The notes below the pieces were generated by a model. It was not told where the DNA came from, searched no databases, and saw only the letters and a list, made by a program, of their open reading frames with translations. A stretch of DNA of 64,000 nt, from contig NW_026042692.1 in the NCBI RefSeq assembly GCF_023856365.1, positions 55,233 to 119,232 on the forward strand. The letters run 5' to 3'. Position numbers and translations under genes: made by a program. Positions 35,050 to 45,548 of this stretch are shown piece by piece; the first letter of the stretch is position 1; each line of letters starts with the position of its first letter. The DNA is from Brienomyrus brachyistius (lineage: Eukaryota; Chordata; Actinopteri; Osteoglossiformes; Mormyridae).

Positions 35050-36061
35050 CCTGTATGCTATTTCATTCTATAAAAAGAAACTTACTGTACTGTACAATAA
35101 AGTATTTCACCACTGCTTCTTCCTCAGCTCCCACTGTTTGCTAGCACATGCATCATTTGATTTCTTAGTGCAATCTGTGCTTTATTTTTTTTTTGTGAAA
35201 TGTAAGTGCAGTATCTGTTTATTAAGTGCTGTGGTTTAATATGTACATTATTATTTCAGTACTGTGTATACTGTCCTTAATGTCTTGCCTCTCTCGTATA
35301 ACTTGAGATACGCCCAAATTGACTTGCAACAAGTGGTCCTGGTTCCAAATGCGGAAGGCGATGGATACCTGTATTTTATATGCTGTAGTGTGCTGGGTGT
35401 CAGACATTGCAATGCACCTTGCTTTGATCTTGACCTGTTAGATCAGAGGGAGGTAATCTTATCCAGAAAGGGCCACTGTGTATGATGGTTTTCACTGCAA
35501 CTCTCTTAACAGCGAACCTAACAGTTATCCCAATACCTTGATCTTGCTAGCATATTTAAATGTGTATTCAGGAATAGAGTGGTGAAGGCATTCAGAGGAG
35601 GACTGATGATTATCAGAGGGAACAAAGGGGCTGGGTACTTGTCAGTATCCAGTAGAACCACCAGACTCCTACACTGAATGGTTCTGGATGTGGCACAGAC
35701 GTTAATCCCTCTGTATTAGGGGATCCGTCTCCAGTTTGTACTCTTCTAGTTAATAGGTAGATTATCAGGCAGTTTTTCACCCTAGTCCAGTACTCATTGA
35801 CAGCCTAATACACCGTGTTTCAGTTTGTCTTGATAGTCAATACATGTCACAGGATGTACATTACTCTGATGGGCAGGCCCTCTTACATATGATGGAAATT
35901 GCAATACCTACTTTTGGCCACGAGATGGCAGCAAGAAAATAGAAAAATTATTTTCCCACGGTCTACTAGCAGCTTTTAGATGTTAATTCTTCATAAAAAT
36001 AATTTGACTTGATCCAATGTATTTTTAATACAAACAATTACCACACAAAGCTGCTAGTTTC
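35050..36061. other. Spacer of the inverted repeat, no gene
   Basis: No coding frame resembles a known protein and no RNA gene was seen. Confidence 0.4.
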
Positions 36062-36821
36062 CTCCGGTTTCCCCCCACAGTCCAAAAACATGCTGAGGCT
36101 AATTGGAGTAGCTAAATTGCCCGTAGGTGTGCATGTGTGAGTGAATGGTGTGTGAGTGTGAGCTGTGATGGGCTGGCCCCCCATCCTGGGTTCTTCCCTG
36201 CCTCGTGCCCATTGATTCCGGGATAGACTCCGGACCCCCTGTGACCCAGTAGGATAAGCGGTTTGGACAATGGATGGATGGAAATAGCATACAGATTAAG
36301 CACCTGTACTGTGCTATCTGCTTATAGTAGCTGTCCATTGTAGATACATCACTGTATGCATACTGTATTAAGAGCTAGATAAGGACAGTGGGTCATTATA
36401 TGGCTTGCAGTCCTGCTCATTTTCCTGCACCCGTTACACTAAGTGATACACCCACTAATGTCCTCTTTCATCCACTTTCAGGCATCTCTTGATCAGTGTA
36501 TATTACTTACTATGGACCTTGGACATACATGCGATTGGACACACACACACACACACACACACTTACACTAATTACCTAATCAACCATCTGTGCAAGCAAG
36601 TAAACATGTACCATCTATATAAGTATTGTACATAGCATAGAGAGTGTCCAATCTATATTAAAGGTGACTCGAAAGAAGTCAGACTTTAGTAAAGACTGTA
36701 AATTTCTCAGCCATAACATAAGCCGTAAATAATTACCAAATGAGTCATCCCCTTTCGGAAACATTTATTGATATTCTTTCATAACACACAGACATGAGTT
36801 TTTTTTCAACTGTCAGCATCC
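36062..36821 (-). repeat. Large inverted repeat, right arm
   Basis: Reverse-complement partner of 34175-34929. A 5'-truncated family-1 SINE occupies 36062-36281 and a (CA)n tract lies at 36539-36562. Confidence 0.85.
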
Positions 36822-36829
36822 GATCCAAA

Positions 36830-37299
36830 CGGGATTCCCATTTCCTTTCTGTGGGATCCAACAGAACACGGGCTGACCATCAGTCAACATGTCTTCAACC
36901 GTGCAGGACAGGACCCAGTCCAGGCCAAACCTCACGGTGCTGGTGTTAATAAAAAAAATGTAAGGAACATGCAGCTGCAGCTCACACACAAACACAGTCC
37001 ACAGCATCCAGAAAAAGGTCAGGCCTTTTTCTTCTTTAGCTGACTCCGCCCAGACCTCGCCCCCTTTCTGGGCGCCTCGCACTATGCCTTTGAACTGGCC
37101 CTGCAGCTTGGCCCGTTTCCTGTTTCCCAATGCAAGTCATAAGATTCACCCGTAAATGATATTTTGAATCGGAACGATATTTATTACTATTGTTTAGATT
37201 AAATATATAACGGTTTAATGATTGAATATAACTTGATATTGTTGTTTGTGTTGTTTAGTTTGAGGTTCTAGTTTCTGTCTTTATCCGCTTTCGTTTCAG
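36830..37299. other. Unassigned sequence upstream of the tbxt-like exons
   Basis: No T-box DNA-binding-domain exon is visible. The 37280-37299 pyrimidine tract and AG form the splice acceptor of the next exon. Confidence 0.4.
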
Positions 37300-39288
37300 T
37301 AGGCAGCTGGTTCATCCCAGGCTCAGGGTCTCTCTGCTCTTCATCAAACCCACACCCCCAGTTTGGGAGCACCCTCTCCCTCTCCTCCCCCCACGGCTGT
37401 GACTGTTACTCCTCCTTGAGGAGTAACTGCTCCGCCCCCTATCCCAGCCCCTATACCCACAGGAGTGCATCACCCAGTGAGCCGCCGCCCTGCCTGTCCC
37501 CTCACACAAGCACACACTGAAATCATGGTCCTAAGCTCTCTGTGTGGGTCACCACGATAGTACAGCACACCGACGATTACCCTCTGACTGAATCAGAATC
37601 AGCTTTATTTGGCCAAGTATGTTCACACATATTGGGAATAGTTAGACATTTAATCAAAATAATTAAGACAAGACATAAACATACAGTTCTGTTGATATGC
37701 GACGCATATAACCTCTGCATTCACAGCACTGCTTCAGTTATCGAAGAGCAAATTTCCAAAACTCACTCAGTCCGATAACCTAAAGTAATAAGTCATAATC
37801 CTCTTCATACGTTGCAGTAATGGGAATGAAATCTCACTCAGTGTTTATGTAATGGAGCAATGGAATTTCGTGAAATTTCCAAAAGTCCACAGAAATATTT
37901 AGAAAAACATTCCTGCAGACTGAGTTTTTGATATTTGCTTTTCAATTAACACAATTTTCTTCAGTCTGAGGTTTAACAGAATTCAGCCATATGCTGTTCA
38001 AAAAAAACTACACAGAACAAAAACAGAATGGACTTTACATCTGTCTGAAAGGAAAGTTGACACAGGCTGCAGCAGTGAACAAATCAATCAATGTATTAAA
38101 GTTAGGCATTAAGTAACTGGAGGCAGTATATACATAACATGATAACATGCCTTTTCTGTATTGACCATATTAAGGACGCTGTAACACTGCCCACCACATA
38201 CCTGCTTCATTTATTGTTTTATACTTGCAGCTGCTTATTCAGACAGCTCGTCTACCTGTCTGTCCATGTTGCCCTCCCATGACAACTGGTCCAGCCTACA
38301 GGTGCCGTCCCATTCCGGCATGTTACCCATGAGTCATAGCGGCACCTCCGGGAGCAGCTCCAGGTGAGCCCGTGCCTCCCCTCCCCCACCTGTCCCCATG
38401 CTGAGTCTCGGGCCCCCGTCTTCCCTCTTGTTCTCGCCTATACCCACATCCTGGCCTGTGTCTGCATCGTCTCACCTCGTTAACAGGACTTTCGCCTTCT
38501 TCTGTCCTGATCCATTCAGGCCCATCATTCTGGGACATGCTTTGATTTATTTCGCCATAGTTACTCTTTGTTTTCCTTTGTACTTTGCACTCTACAAGTA
38601 AAATGAATAAAAAATAGGCATTATTTTGATATTGTTTTAGTACAGTGACACTAGTATATTTGTTGTTGTTTCCAGGCAACACTGCATGCTGATTTAACGT
38701 CTTTCCTTAATCTCCACCCCATTGCTCACACACAGCCAGTATCCCAGTTTGTGGTCAATGAGCTCCTCCTCACTCACCCCAGTCTCCTAGTCCAGTGGAA
38801 TGTCCAACAGCTTGGGCTCTCAGTTCCTGCGTGTCATGCCCGGCTCGTCCGCTCCTCCTGTGTGCCACGCCCCCTGATTACCCACGTGTTTTCTCCCGAT
38901 TTGTACCCAGCTGTATCTAGTTAATTTGCTCAGTCCTGTGTATTTCAGTCCGTGTCTTACCTGAGTCCAGTGTCTGTCATTGATGTTTGTATGCGTGAGA
39001 TGTTTCCCCGTCCGCGCTTCCTAATTAAACTCCCGTTTTTGCCTGTCCGCTTGCTCCTTGCACGCCTTGCCCGCACGATCGCCTGCCTGCTTGTACCCGA
39101 TCGTGACACTGCGCAGCTCTACAACTCATTACCCAGGGCTCTCGCACCCGGCCACAGTGCCCCTCTCAGGCTCCCCGCTGTATGACAGCACTGCCCCATC
39201 GGAAGTTCATGAAGCCTCACAGTACGACGCCTCTCCCCACGCGCGCTTAGCCACCACCGGGACTCCCATCACTCCTCCTTCCCTGTAG
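37300..39288 (+). pseudogene. tbxt: Brachyury (T-box transcription factor T)-like, last three coding exons, disrupted
   Basis: Exon 37300-37476 encodes GSWFIPGSGSLC, NPHPQFGSTLSLS and YPSPYTHRSASP. Exon 38231-38363 encodes YSDSSSTCLSMLPSHDNWSS, then SGMLPMSHSGTSGSSS. Exon 38736-39288 encodes QYPSLWSMSSSSLTPVS, a TAG stop at 38788, SSGMSNSLGSQFLR, then after an LTR SSTTHYPGLSHP, SGSPLYDS, SQYDASPHARL and TPITPPSL. This is the C-terminal transactivation region of brachyury in the correct order and splice phases (1, 1, 2). It activates mesoderm and notochord genes. No T-box exon was found upstream. The stop at a conserved Gln position and a solo LTR after QFLR would both truncate the product. 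It is either a decayed paralogue such as tbxtb or a partial duplication; introns argue against a processed copy. Confidence 0.85.
38832..39108 (+). mobile_element. Solo LTR in the last tbxt-like exon
   Basis: Starts TGTCATGCCC and ends GATCGTGACA. It is flanked by the 5-bp duplication CTGCG (38827-38831 and 39109-39113). It is homologous along its length to the LTRs at 17817 and 20686, and keeps GTCTGTCATT and ATTAAA. The coding frame of the exon is restored exactly if the LTR and one CTGCG are ignored. Confidence 0.93.
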
Positions 39289-40582
39289 GGCGGCGCACTT
39301 CCATTATTATTACAGTTTCTACTGTCACTCTGTTGCTTTTCCTGGTGCTGGACTTTTGACAGATAAATACATTATTTGTTGCATTCAGTGACAAAAGATT
39401 GGTCTGTTTAACACCCTCAGTCTCCACCCTATGAGCCCCTTGTTGGCGGCAGAATCAGGAAGATGTCGGAGAAAGCAGAGGTAAAGTGAATAGTCACCTC
39501 GACAATAATGTGGAAACCGCTAATGGTGATCATGCCTGTGTGGGTGAAATGGATCACCACAGTATAAGCGGATGATGATTATAGACGATTTTTCCCTTTT
39601 TCTTTATGTCTGTTTACCATCTAATAGGCATTTTTTTTCTTTGGGATGCGTCTAGGTCAGATACGACCAAAATATTTTTCTCATTTCAGAAGTGAAAAAA
39701 AATATTGCTCTCAGATTCTGTTCAGTTGTAGTTTTTTAAAATAATGTACCTTGATTTGTGTTTGTTTAAAATGCCATTACCTGTTGCTTACTGGGCCGCT
39801 GAAAATGTCTGGCCCAGCTAAATTTCTTGGTTTAAAAATCTGGCCCAACTACTTTCCAGACCTGGACTAGCCCTACTGAATCATACACTAATGTTATTCT
39901 GTTATGTGGGCTGTTGTGATAGGGAGATTTGCTGGATGCTGCACGACGGGTGGTGTCCCTGCTGCAGAATGCCCTGTCTGAAGCAGCACCTAGAGACAGT
40001 GAGGGTTGTTGTTATCACCTTAATATTGTATATACGCAATCTGTTATTTCTTAACTAATATAATTGTAAGGTATTCTTCTAATATATTGTGCACAGCCAA
40101 CAAAAAAGAGAAAAATGCAAAACCAAAGGAAGGCTTTCTTTTCTCTTAAAAGTCTTTTTTCTAAACCAACTGAGAGTCAGTTAGAGGGGTGTTCATTATC
40201 AGTATTGTTGCTGGCATTTCTGAAAATGTGCCAATTTTAGTCAAGTGGCTACTTTTCAAATGCAGTCCCTGGCCAAGATGAAGAAAGTTCATGAAGACTA
40301 CATGATAATATTAAGCACTGACATAACAAACAACATTTTTTACATGCAAAATATACAGGAAATATACACTGCAACAGGCTAGGATAGACAAATAACCAAA
40401 TACACTTGCAAGCCTGACCACTTTAGACCCCAGATTAGAAAATTGGTGAATGAGCATATATTTTTTCCAAGTTTTGTTTTGCTTTCAAGTTCTCACAAAT
40501 AAAAAAAAAAAAAAGATTTTCCCACTATAGCCAGATCCAGTTTCTGTGGGGGGCGGGGGGGGGTGACAATTTGTAGTAATAA
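39289..40582. other. Intergenic, possible minor exon-like pieces
   Basis: A stretch near 39924-40000 reads GDLLDAARRVVSLLQNALSEAAPRD and ends at a GTGAGG donor; I cannot assign it. A-run near 40500 and G-run near 40550. No known gene. Confidence 0.3.
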
Positions 40583-41414
40583 CTATTTCCTGCTGAAAAC
40601 CACTGGTAAACTATCCACATGTCTCTGAATATCTGTGAGTCCCGAGACCTCCATGACAGATAGATATAAGTTGCTAGTGTTGATCGGCAGGAAATCTTCT
40701 CCAAAGCCCCACCACCACCTCACACCAATCCACCCAGGGTTTACTCCAAATAAATTTGCTGGTAATACAAACCGGATCAACTTGTGGTTTGTGTCCACGT
40801 GTACTAGAGACAAAGGCCCTGGTACATTCTGCGTACAACACAGCCAAGACTTGACAACCTTTATATGATGCGCATGGAATCAACCCTATGCATGGAGGCT
40901 GCAACTCTTCTCCACCGAACCCTGTAGCCCATTGACTGCAGCCTGCATTGACTATCCTGTAGCCTGCATTTGGTAGATCATTCTTGACAGAAGAAACCAA
41001 ATTGTCAAGTTCCCTAACACAGAGCTCATACTCTTTTATTCTTCTTAAGATTGTTCTTCTTGAAACACCCATCAGTGTGGCTATGCAAGGCACAGGAAGT
41101 TGAGTATGGAGCATTTCTTTCAAACATTGTTCTTCAATCAAAATCTTGGGTCGTCTATTGGTGGCAGCGACTTCCTGTGTGACACATGGGGCTGGACGTT
41201 CCAGATGTGCCCTCACAAGGTCAAAGAGCTCTTGCAAAGCCAGGGTGATAGCAGGAGGTACTTCAATGTGATTAGACAGGGCCTGCAGAAGATACAGCTC
41301 CTGATGACAAAGGAACTCCAGGTAATCCAAATTTAGTGGAGTCGCGCTGAATCCTATTTCTATTTTATGCAGAAGACTTTCGAGAAGGTGGTATCTGAGC
41401 TGTTCACAGAACAA
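40583..41414 (-). pseudogene. Integrase/HTH-type multi-copy fish gene, frameshifted
   Basis: The minus-strand frame from 41414 has a long helical N-terminus. It then has RRPKILIEEQCLKEMLHTQLPVPCIATLMGVSRRTILRRIKEYEL, a clear helix-turn-helix, and DLPNAGYRIVN. The remaining frame is out of register. Another frame shows HVDTNHKLIR at 40800-40770, where I expect the H-x-D-x-N-H-K-L block of an integrase-like (DDE) core. So at least one frameshift lies near 40920. Such proteins occur as many unnamed copies in teleosts. The transposon origin is inferred. Confidence 0.6.
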
Positions 41415-41929
41415 ATTATAGTTAATGAGGTGTCAAGATCTTGTCTCTGATCCACACACTAGGCCTACCATTCAAAAGTTTTAATTATGAAAATGAAATG
41501 TTTTTGTTTTGTGAGGTGCTTGTTCATGTATGATGATGTAGTGGCTGCTCTGTTTGACCGTGGTAAACCTTTTCACAAACAATATAAGTGAAGAAGTATG
41601 ACATTAGATCTAAGGACCAGAGTATAATAAAGTTAAATAAAATCCATCAAAAACACTTACTCAGTGGAGATTCCAATGTAGTAGGCAGACAACTTTATGG
41701 CTTTAATAATGAGTGTATTTAGCAGCTACAAGGACAAAAGATATTATAAACCTCTCCATTTTAATGCTAATTTAATAAACATTAACAGATAGCACTTAAG
41801 GTGGTTTCGCCTATAGTCTGCTAACACTAACCCGAGAACTAATATCTGAGGAGCGTTCTTCCCAGGATTTGAATTTATTAAATTGGCTTTGTGATGTTGT
41901 ATTAAGAAATTTTATTCACAATGCAATTT

Positions 41930-42679
41930 ACCGTACATTGGCCCATTCTTTTATATACGGTAAGACGAAGCGGGAAATTCGAGCGAGCGAGTGCTGTGCA
42001 GACGCGAGCGCGTAGAGGGGATGGGTTTTCAGCACTCGAGCACACGCACGCGCGTGGTTCGACTTTTGGCCCTAATTTAACGGCGAGCGAGTGAGTGAGT
42101 GCTGTGCAATCGCGAGCGCGTAGAGAGCATGGATTTTCTGTTTTTATGCGCACGACTTTTGGCACTAATTTAACGCCATAGAAATGTGTGTTTAAAAGGG
42201 GAGGAGATCGGGTTGCAGCGCTGGTGTGAGCGGTTTCTCCGGGCAGTTCGCTCGAGGCTAACGTGGCTTTGGGAACGTGGTGTACCCGTCACCCATGCCA
42301 GGGAAGAAATCAAAACCGAAATGCTAGGAATATGGACTTCATCTTACGTCAAGCGTTTTCCCCTCCATTGACGCCCATAAAGAAAAGGCTTAAAGTCCAT
42401 ATTCCTAGCATTTCGGTTTTGATTTCTTGTCAGGTAAGTCTTTATGGCCAGATACATTCGCGAGAAATTTGGTGATTTGTGGTGACTGTTTTAATACATT
42501 AAGTTGCGTTACGCATTTTCACATTAAGCGTTTTAGAATGTCCCGTGGCAGGTATCCCCTTCTATTGCCCTAGGGAGGGTTGTAACCCTCGTCTGTATAT
42601 TAATAAAGAATAATCCTTCTATTCCTGTCTCATGTATCTGGACCTCCCCAGCAATTTAACGAAATTTGGTGGCAGCGGT
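41930..42679 (+). mobile_element. LTR-like region with tRNA-Leu primer-binding site
   Basis: TGGTGGCAGCGGT at 42667-42679 is complementary to the 3' end of a tRNA-Leu (ending CCGCTGCCA plus CCA), the usual start of a retroelement primer-binding site. AATAAA lies at about 42602. Upstream is a CpG-rich segment with two ~100-bp tandem units (41980-42082 and 42083-42178), a perfect hairpin and a strong GTAAGT donor near 42434. The left LTR boundary is not resolved and no gag follows, so this would be a truncated 5' end. Confidence 0.5.
42304..42428. repeat. Perfect 36-bp inverted repeat with 53-bp loop
   Basis: 42304-42339 and 42393-42428 are exact reverse complements over 36 bases, and the RNA would form a long uninterrupted hairpin. 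A good splice donor follows a few bases after the second arm. Confidence 0.95.
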
Positions 42680-43119
42680 TACAAGTGAACCCGTTTAAGT
42701 TTAGCGCTCATACTTCCGTCCATATGTTTAAGACCCACCTTGGCTGACTTAGCTGACATGTCCTGATTTCATAATCTTCAAATTTGTAATCTTTTCTCCT
42801 TCATCTAACTCCATGTTTTTAACTTCTTGTCATTTTCTTGCCGTTTGACTCATAGAAAATTATCAGACTTAAATGACACGTCAGCCTGTGCAGACAGCGA
42901 TTTCAATGTTTTAATAAATTGGCCAGCAGGTGGGGGCAGTGCTCAATTTCATTAATGCCATTCAGAAAACTTTCAGGCTTTATGTCTTAATGAACAGCCT
43001 AGAAAAGGACAAAGCATTATATTACTGATGCATACAGCAGATCCCCAACTCAGGCTGTGTTGCATATTCTTAACAGTGCTACAGTATGTTCACACAGCCA
43101 GTACAAACAAACTTGCAAG
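42680..43119. other. Intergenic, no gene recognised
   Basis: No gag-like frame follows the primer site; nothing else is recognisable. Confidence 0.4.
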
Positions 43120-43127
43120 ATCTAGAC

Positions 43128-43432
43128 CAGGGGTCACCAACCTTTTTAAAACGGAGAGCTACTTCACGGGTACTGAGCCATACGAAGTTTGATATCAGTT
43201 TTAAACGCCCTCCTAAACATGTCTAAACTTCATGCATGATAAACATGTTTTAAATGCTTTTTTATATTCAATTTCAAATCTATATAAATGCAAATGTGAT
43301 AGATTAGAAACAGGACAAAATTAAATTTTAGATGATGTTCGCTGGTGAGTTGTGCTATTTTATAGAACAGGTCCACGGGCAACTCATGTGGTCATTGGGG
43401 GCATCCTTGGGGCACCATGTTGGTGACCCCTT
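43128..43432 (+). mobile_element. hAT-type MITE with 8-bp target duplication
   Basis: The ends are CAGGGGTCACCAAC and the inverse GTTGGTGACCCCT. ATCTAGAC flanks both sides (43120-43127 and 43433-43440). The interior is non-coding. This end sequence is a familiar vertebrate hAT type. Confidence 0.9.
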
Positions 43433-43713
43433 ATCTAGACCTACCACATCAGGTAGGAAGGTGCCTATTTCTACCAACTATTCAGACCATCAGACCCAAA
43501 CCATACATTCAGTCATGCACAGGCACTCCACCAGAGGGCTCTACATTCTGTCCTACATCTGCTCACCTGTTAGACCCACACTCAGTCTCCATCCTGATTT
43601 CTACCTACTACTCGGACTATCTCACCAAAACCAGTCCTGTGGCCTGTTCTATGAAGCGGGGTTACTGGCTTATTGGGGAAACTTGTCGGATTTCTTGATC
43701 GGGACCTTCAACT

Positions 43714-43855
43714 GCTCTGCCATAGAGAGCATCCTAACATGCTGCCTTACGGTCTGGTATGCGGGCTGCTGGTGGCCTCCTACCGCTCTGCCATAGAGAG
43801 CATCCTAACATACGGCCTTACGGTGTGGTATTCGGGCTGCTGGTGGCCTCTATGA
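43714..43855 (+). mobile_element. LINE fragment, tandemly duplicated
   Basis: Two ~81-bp units (43714 and 43795) each encode SAIESILT--LTVWY-GCWWP. This is like the C-terminal reverse-transcriptase block of fish LINEs, where 'IESILT--I-VWYG' is typical. Confidence 0.5.
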
Positions 43856-44179
43856 CTTTTTTTGTAGACAGTCCATCTGTGTGGTGCTGTTTGCACGAAT
43901 TGTTTTGGGAAATGCACTTACAGTTTTGCAGATGTTAAGGGTGATTCCAGAAATGCATCAAAGCAACTGAGGAACTGCAATGTCACTGTACAGTTACTTA
44001 TAATGGGCGCCAATGTAATGTGTAGAGTGGCAAATAAACTGATTCACCATTTACTCTCATGTACATCACTTAAAATGCTTGTTTTAAATGCAAATGTGTG
44101 AATGTAAATCTAAGCAGTAAAGCTACAATTTACATTCTGTTTGCATGGTGGAAAGAACATTTAATCTGCCTTTTAAGTG

Positions 44180-44412
44180 TGATTAGAAGATCTAATGCCT
44201 GTGTGCTTGTAATAAGATGGTCGCTGGTTCAAACCCAGCCACAGCACATCTCTGCGTCCTTGAGCGAGGCCCTTAACCCCCAGCTCACTGGGCATCACTA
44301 TGGGTGGCTGCCCTTCGCAGACAACTTACTCTGTTTACTCTAAAAAAAAGAGAGCAAGTTGAGAGAGAAGTTAAGACAATTTCTCCACAGGGACCAATAA
44401 AGTATCAATTAT
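44180..44412 (+). repeat. tRNA-derived SINE (family 2)
   Basis: A B-box-like GGTTCAAACCC is followed by 'gaggcccttaacccccagct' and ends with 'aataaagtatc'. The block matches 60783-61005. Confidence 0.65.
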
Positions 44413-44797
44413 TATTACTGTATGAGAGACTGTCTAATATCAGATAGATAACAGACTCATACTGTGCTGAGCTTGTCTGAGAGAGATGATTAGCAAATGC
44501 TCTCCCACAGTATCTCAGCACTCTGTACAAAGAACTTTATATGCTCAGTATCTGCTCCTGTTTATCTAATTGTTCTCATTTTAACTGGATGTTAAGGAGT
44601 AAATTAATAAACGTCATGTAAGTGCACATTAAAATGCTTTTTCACTGTTACTTAAGTTCCCATGTGAACAGCCAATCAGATCAGCCTGATGTGTGTCTCT
44701 CTGTTTCCTCTCTGTTTCCTGCCCTTTCATCCCGACCACGACCATGATCTCTCACTTAGCAGCAGAGCAGTTTATTCTAAACAGTGGAAGCACAAAA

Positions 44798-44831
44798 ATG
44801 TTCAGACTCTTTGGTCTTCTCATTTTCATTA
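44798..44831 (+). CDS. NITR-like exon 1, signal peptide
   Basis: Encodes MFRLFGLLIFI, a hydrophobic leader, ending at the donor A|GTAAGG in phase 1. It is preceded by a plausible 5' untranslated stretch. Confidence 0.75.
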
Positions 44832-44999
44832 GTAAGGCCCTATAATATAAATTATTTTGGGATTTTAATATTTTCATTTATCTGTATGATGTGATCAGTG
44901 GAATTTGGCCATTTAATCTGCATCATAGTTAATAGTTATTTAGATTACTATTATATGTCTTATTTGATTATGATTTTTTTTGTTTTTCTGTTTTTGCAG

Positions 45000-45347
45000 A
45001 CACTGCACTGACTACAGATGTTGTTCAGCCCAGTCACCTGATGAGGGTTCAGCTTGGAGACAGTGTGACCCTGACATGCTTCTGTCAAGGAGAAACAACT
45101 TTTGTTACTTTGTTTAAGCAAGCTGTTGGTCGGAAGCCCCAGCCCATGGCGAAAGCACTTCTCTACGTACCTGGTGAATTTTACAAGGAATATAAAAGCA
45201 TAAAACGTTACTCCTTACTGAATGCAGAGGGGAGTTTTAACCTCACTATTTCTAACGTGGAGCCGTCAGATTCTGCAGTGTATTATTGTGCTGCTGTGTT
45301 TCTTCATGAGGTCACCTTCGGGAATGGAACCTTTGTCATAATCACAG
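45000..45347 (+). CDS. NITR-like exon 2, V-type Ig domain
   Basis: About 115 residues with QLGDSVTLTC (first Cys), SFNLTISNVEPSDSAVYYC (second Cys) and the J-like TFGNGTFVIIT. The usual core Trp after the first Cys is replaced: the frame reads TLFKQ instead of WFKQ. It is flanked by a polypyrimidine/AG acceptor and an ACAG|GTAAAT donor. Confidence 0.85.
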
Positions 45348-45517
45348 GTAAATGAGATTCCAACAATTTTCATATTTGCTTTATTATAATGTCAGTAAGA
45401 TTATTCCCTGCAAAATAATTTTGACAGTTTAGTTGTTTGTCAATATAAAATTAGCAAAGATACCTTATTGTCTGCTTTGTTCCATAAATGTTTTTCTAAA
45501 CATCAAACAAAAATCAT

Positions 45518-45548
<31 letters not shown>

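Noticed and set aside
37300..39288. Processed (retro) copy of brachyury
   Set aside because: Introns with canonical borders separate the three exons, so it is not a cDNA-derived copy.
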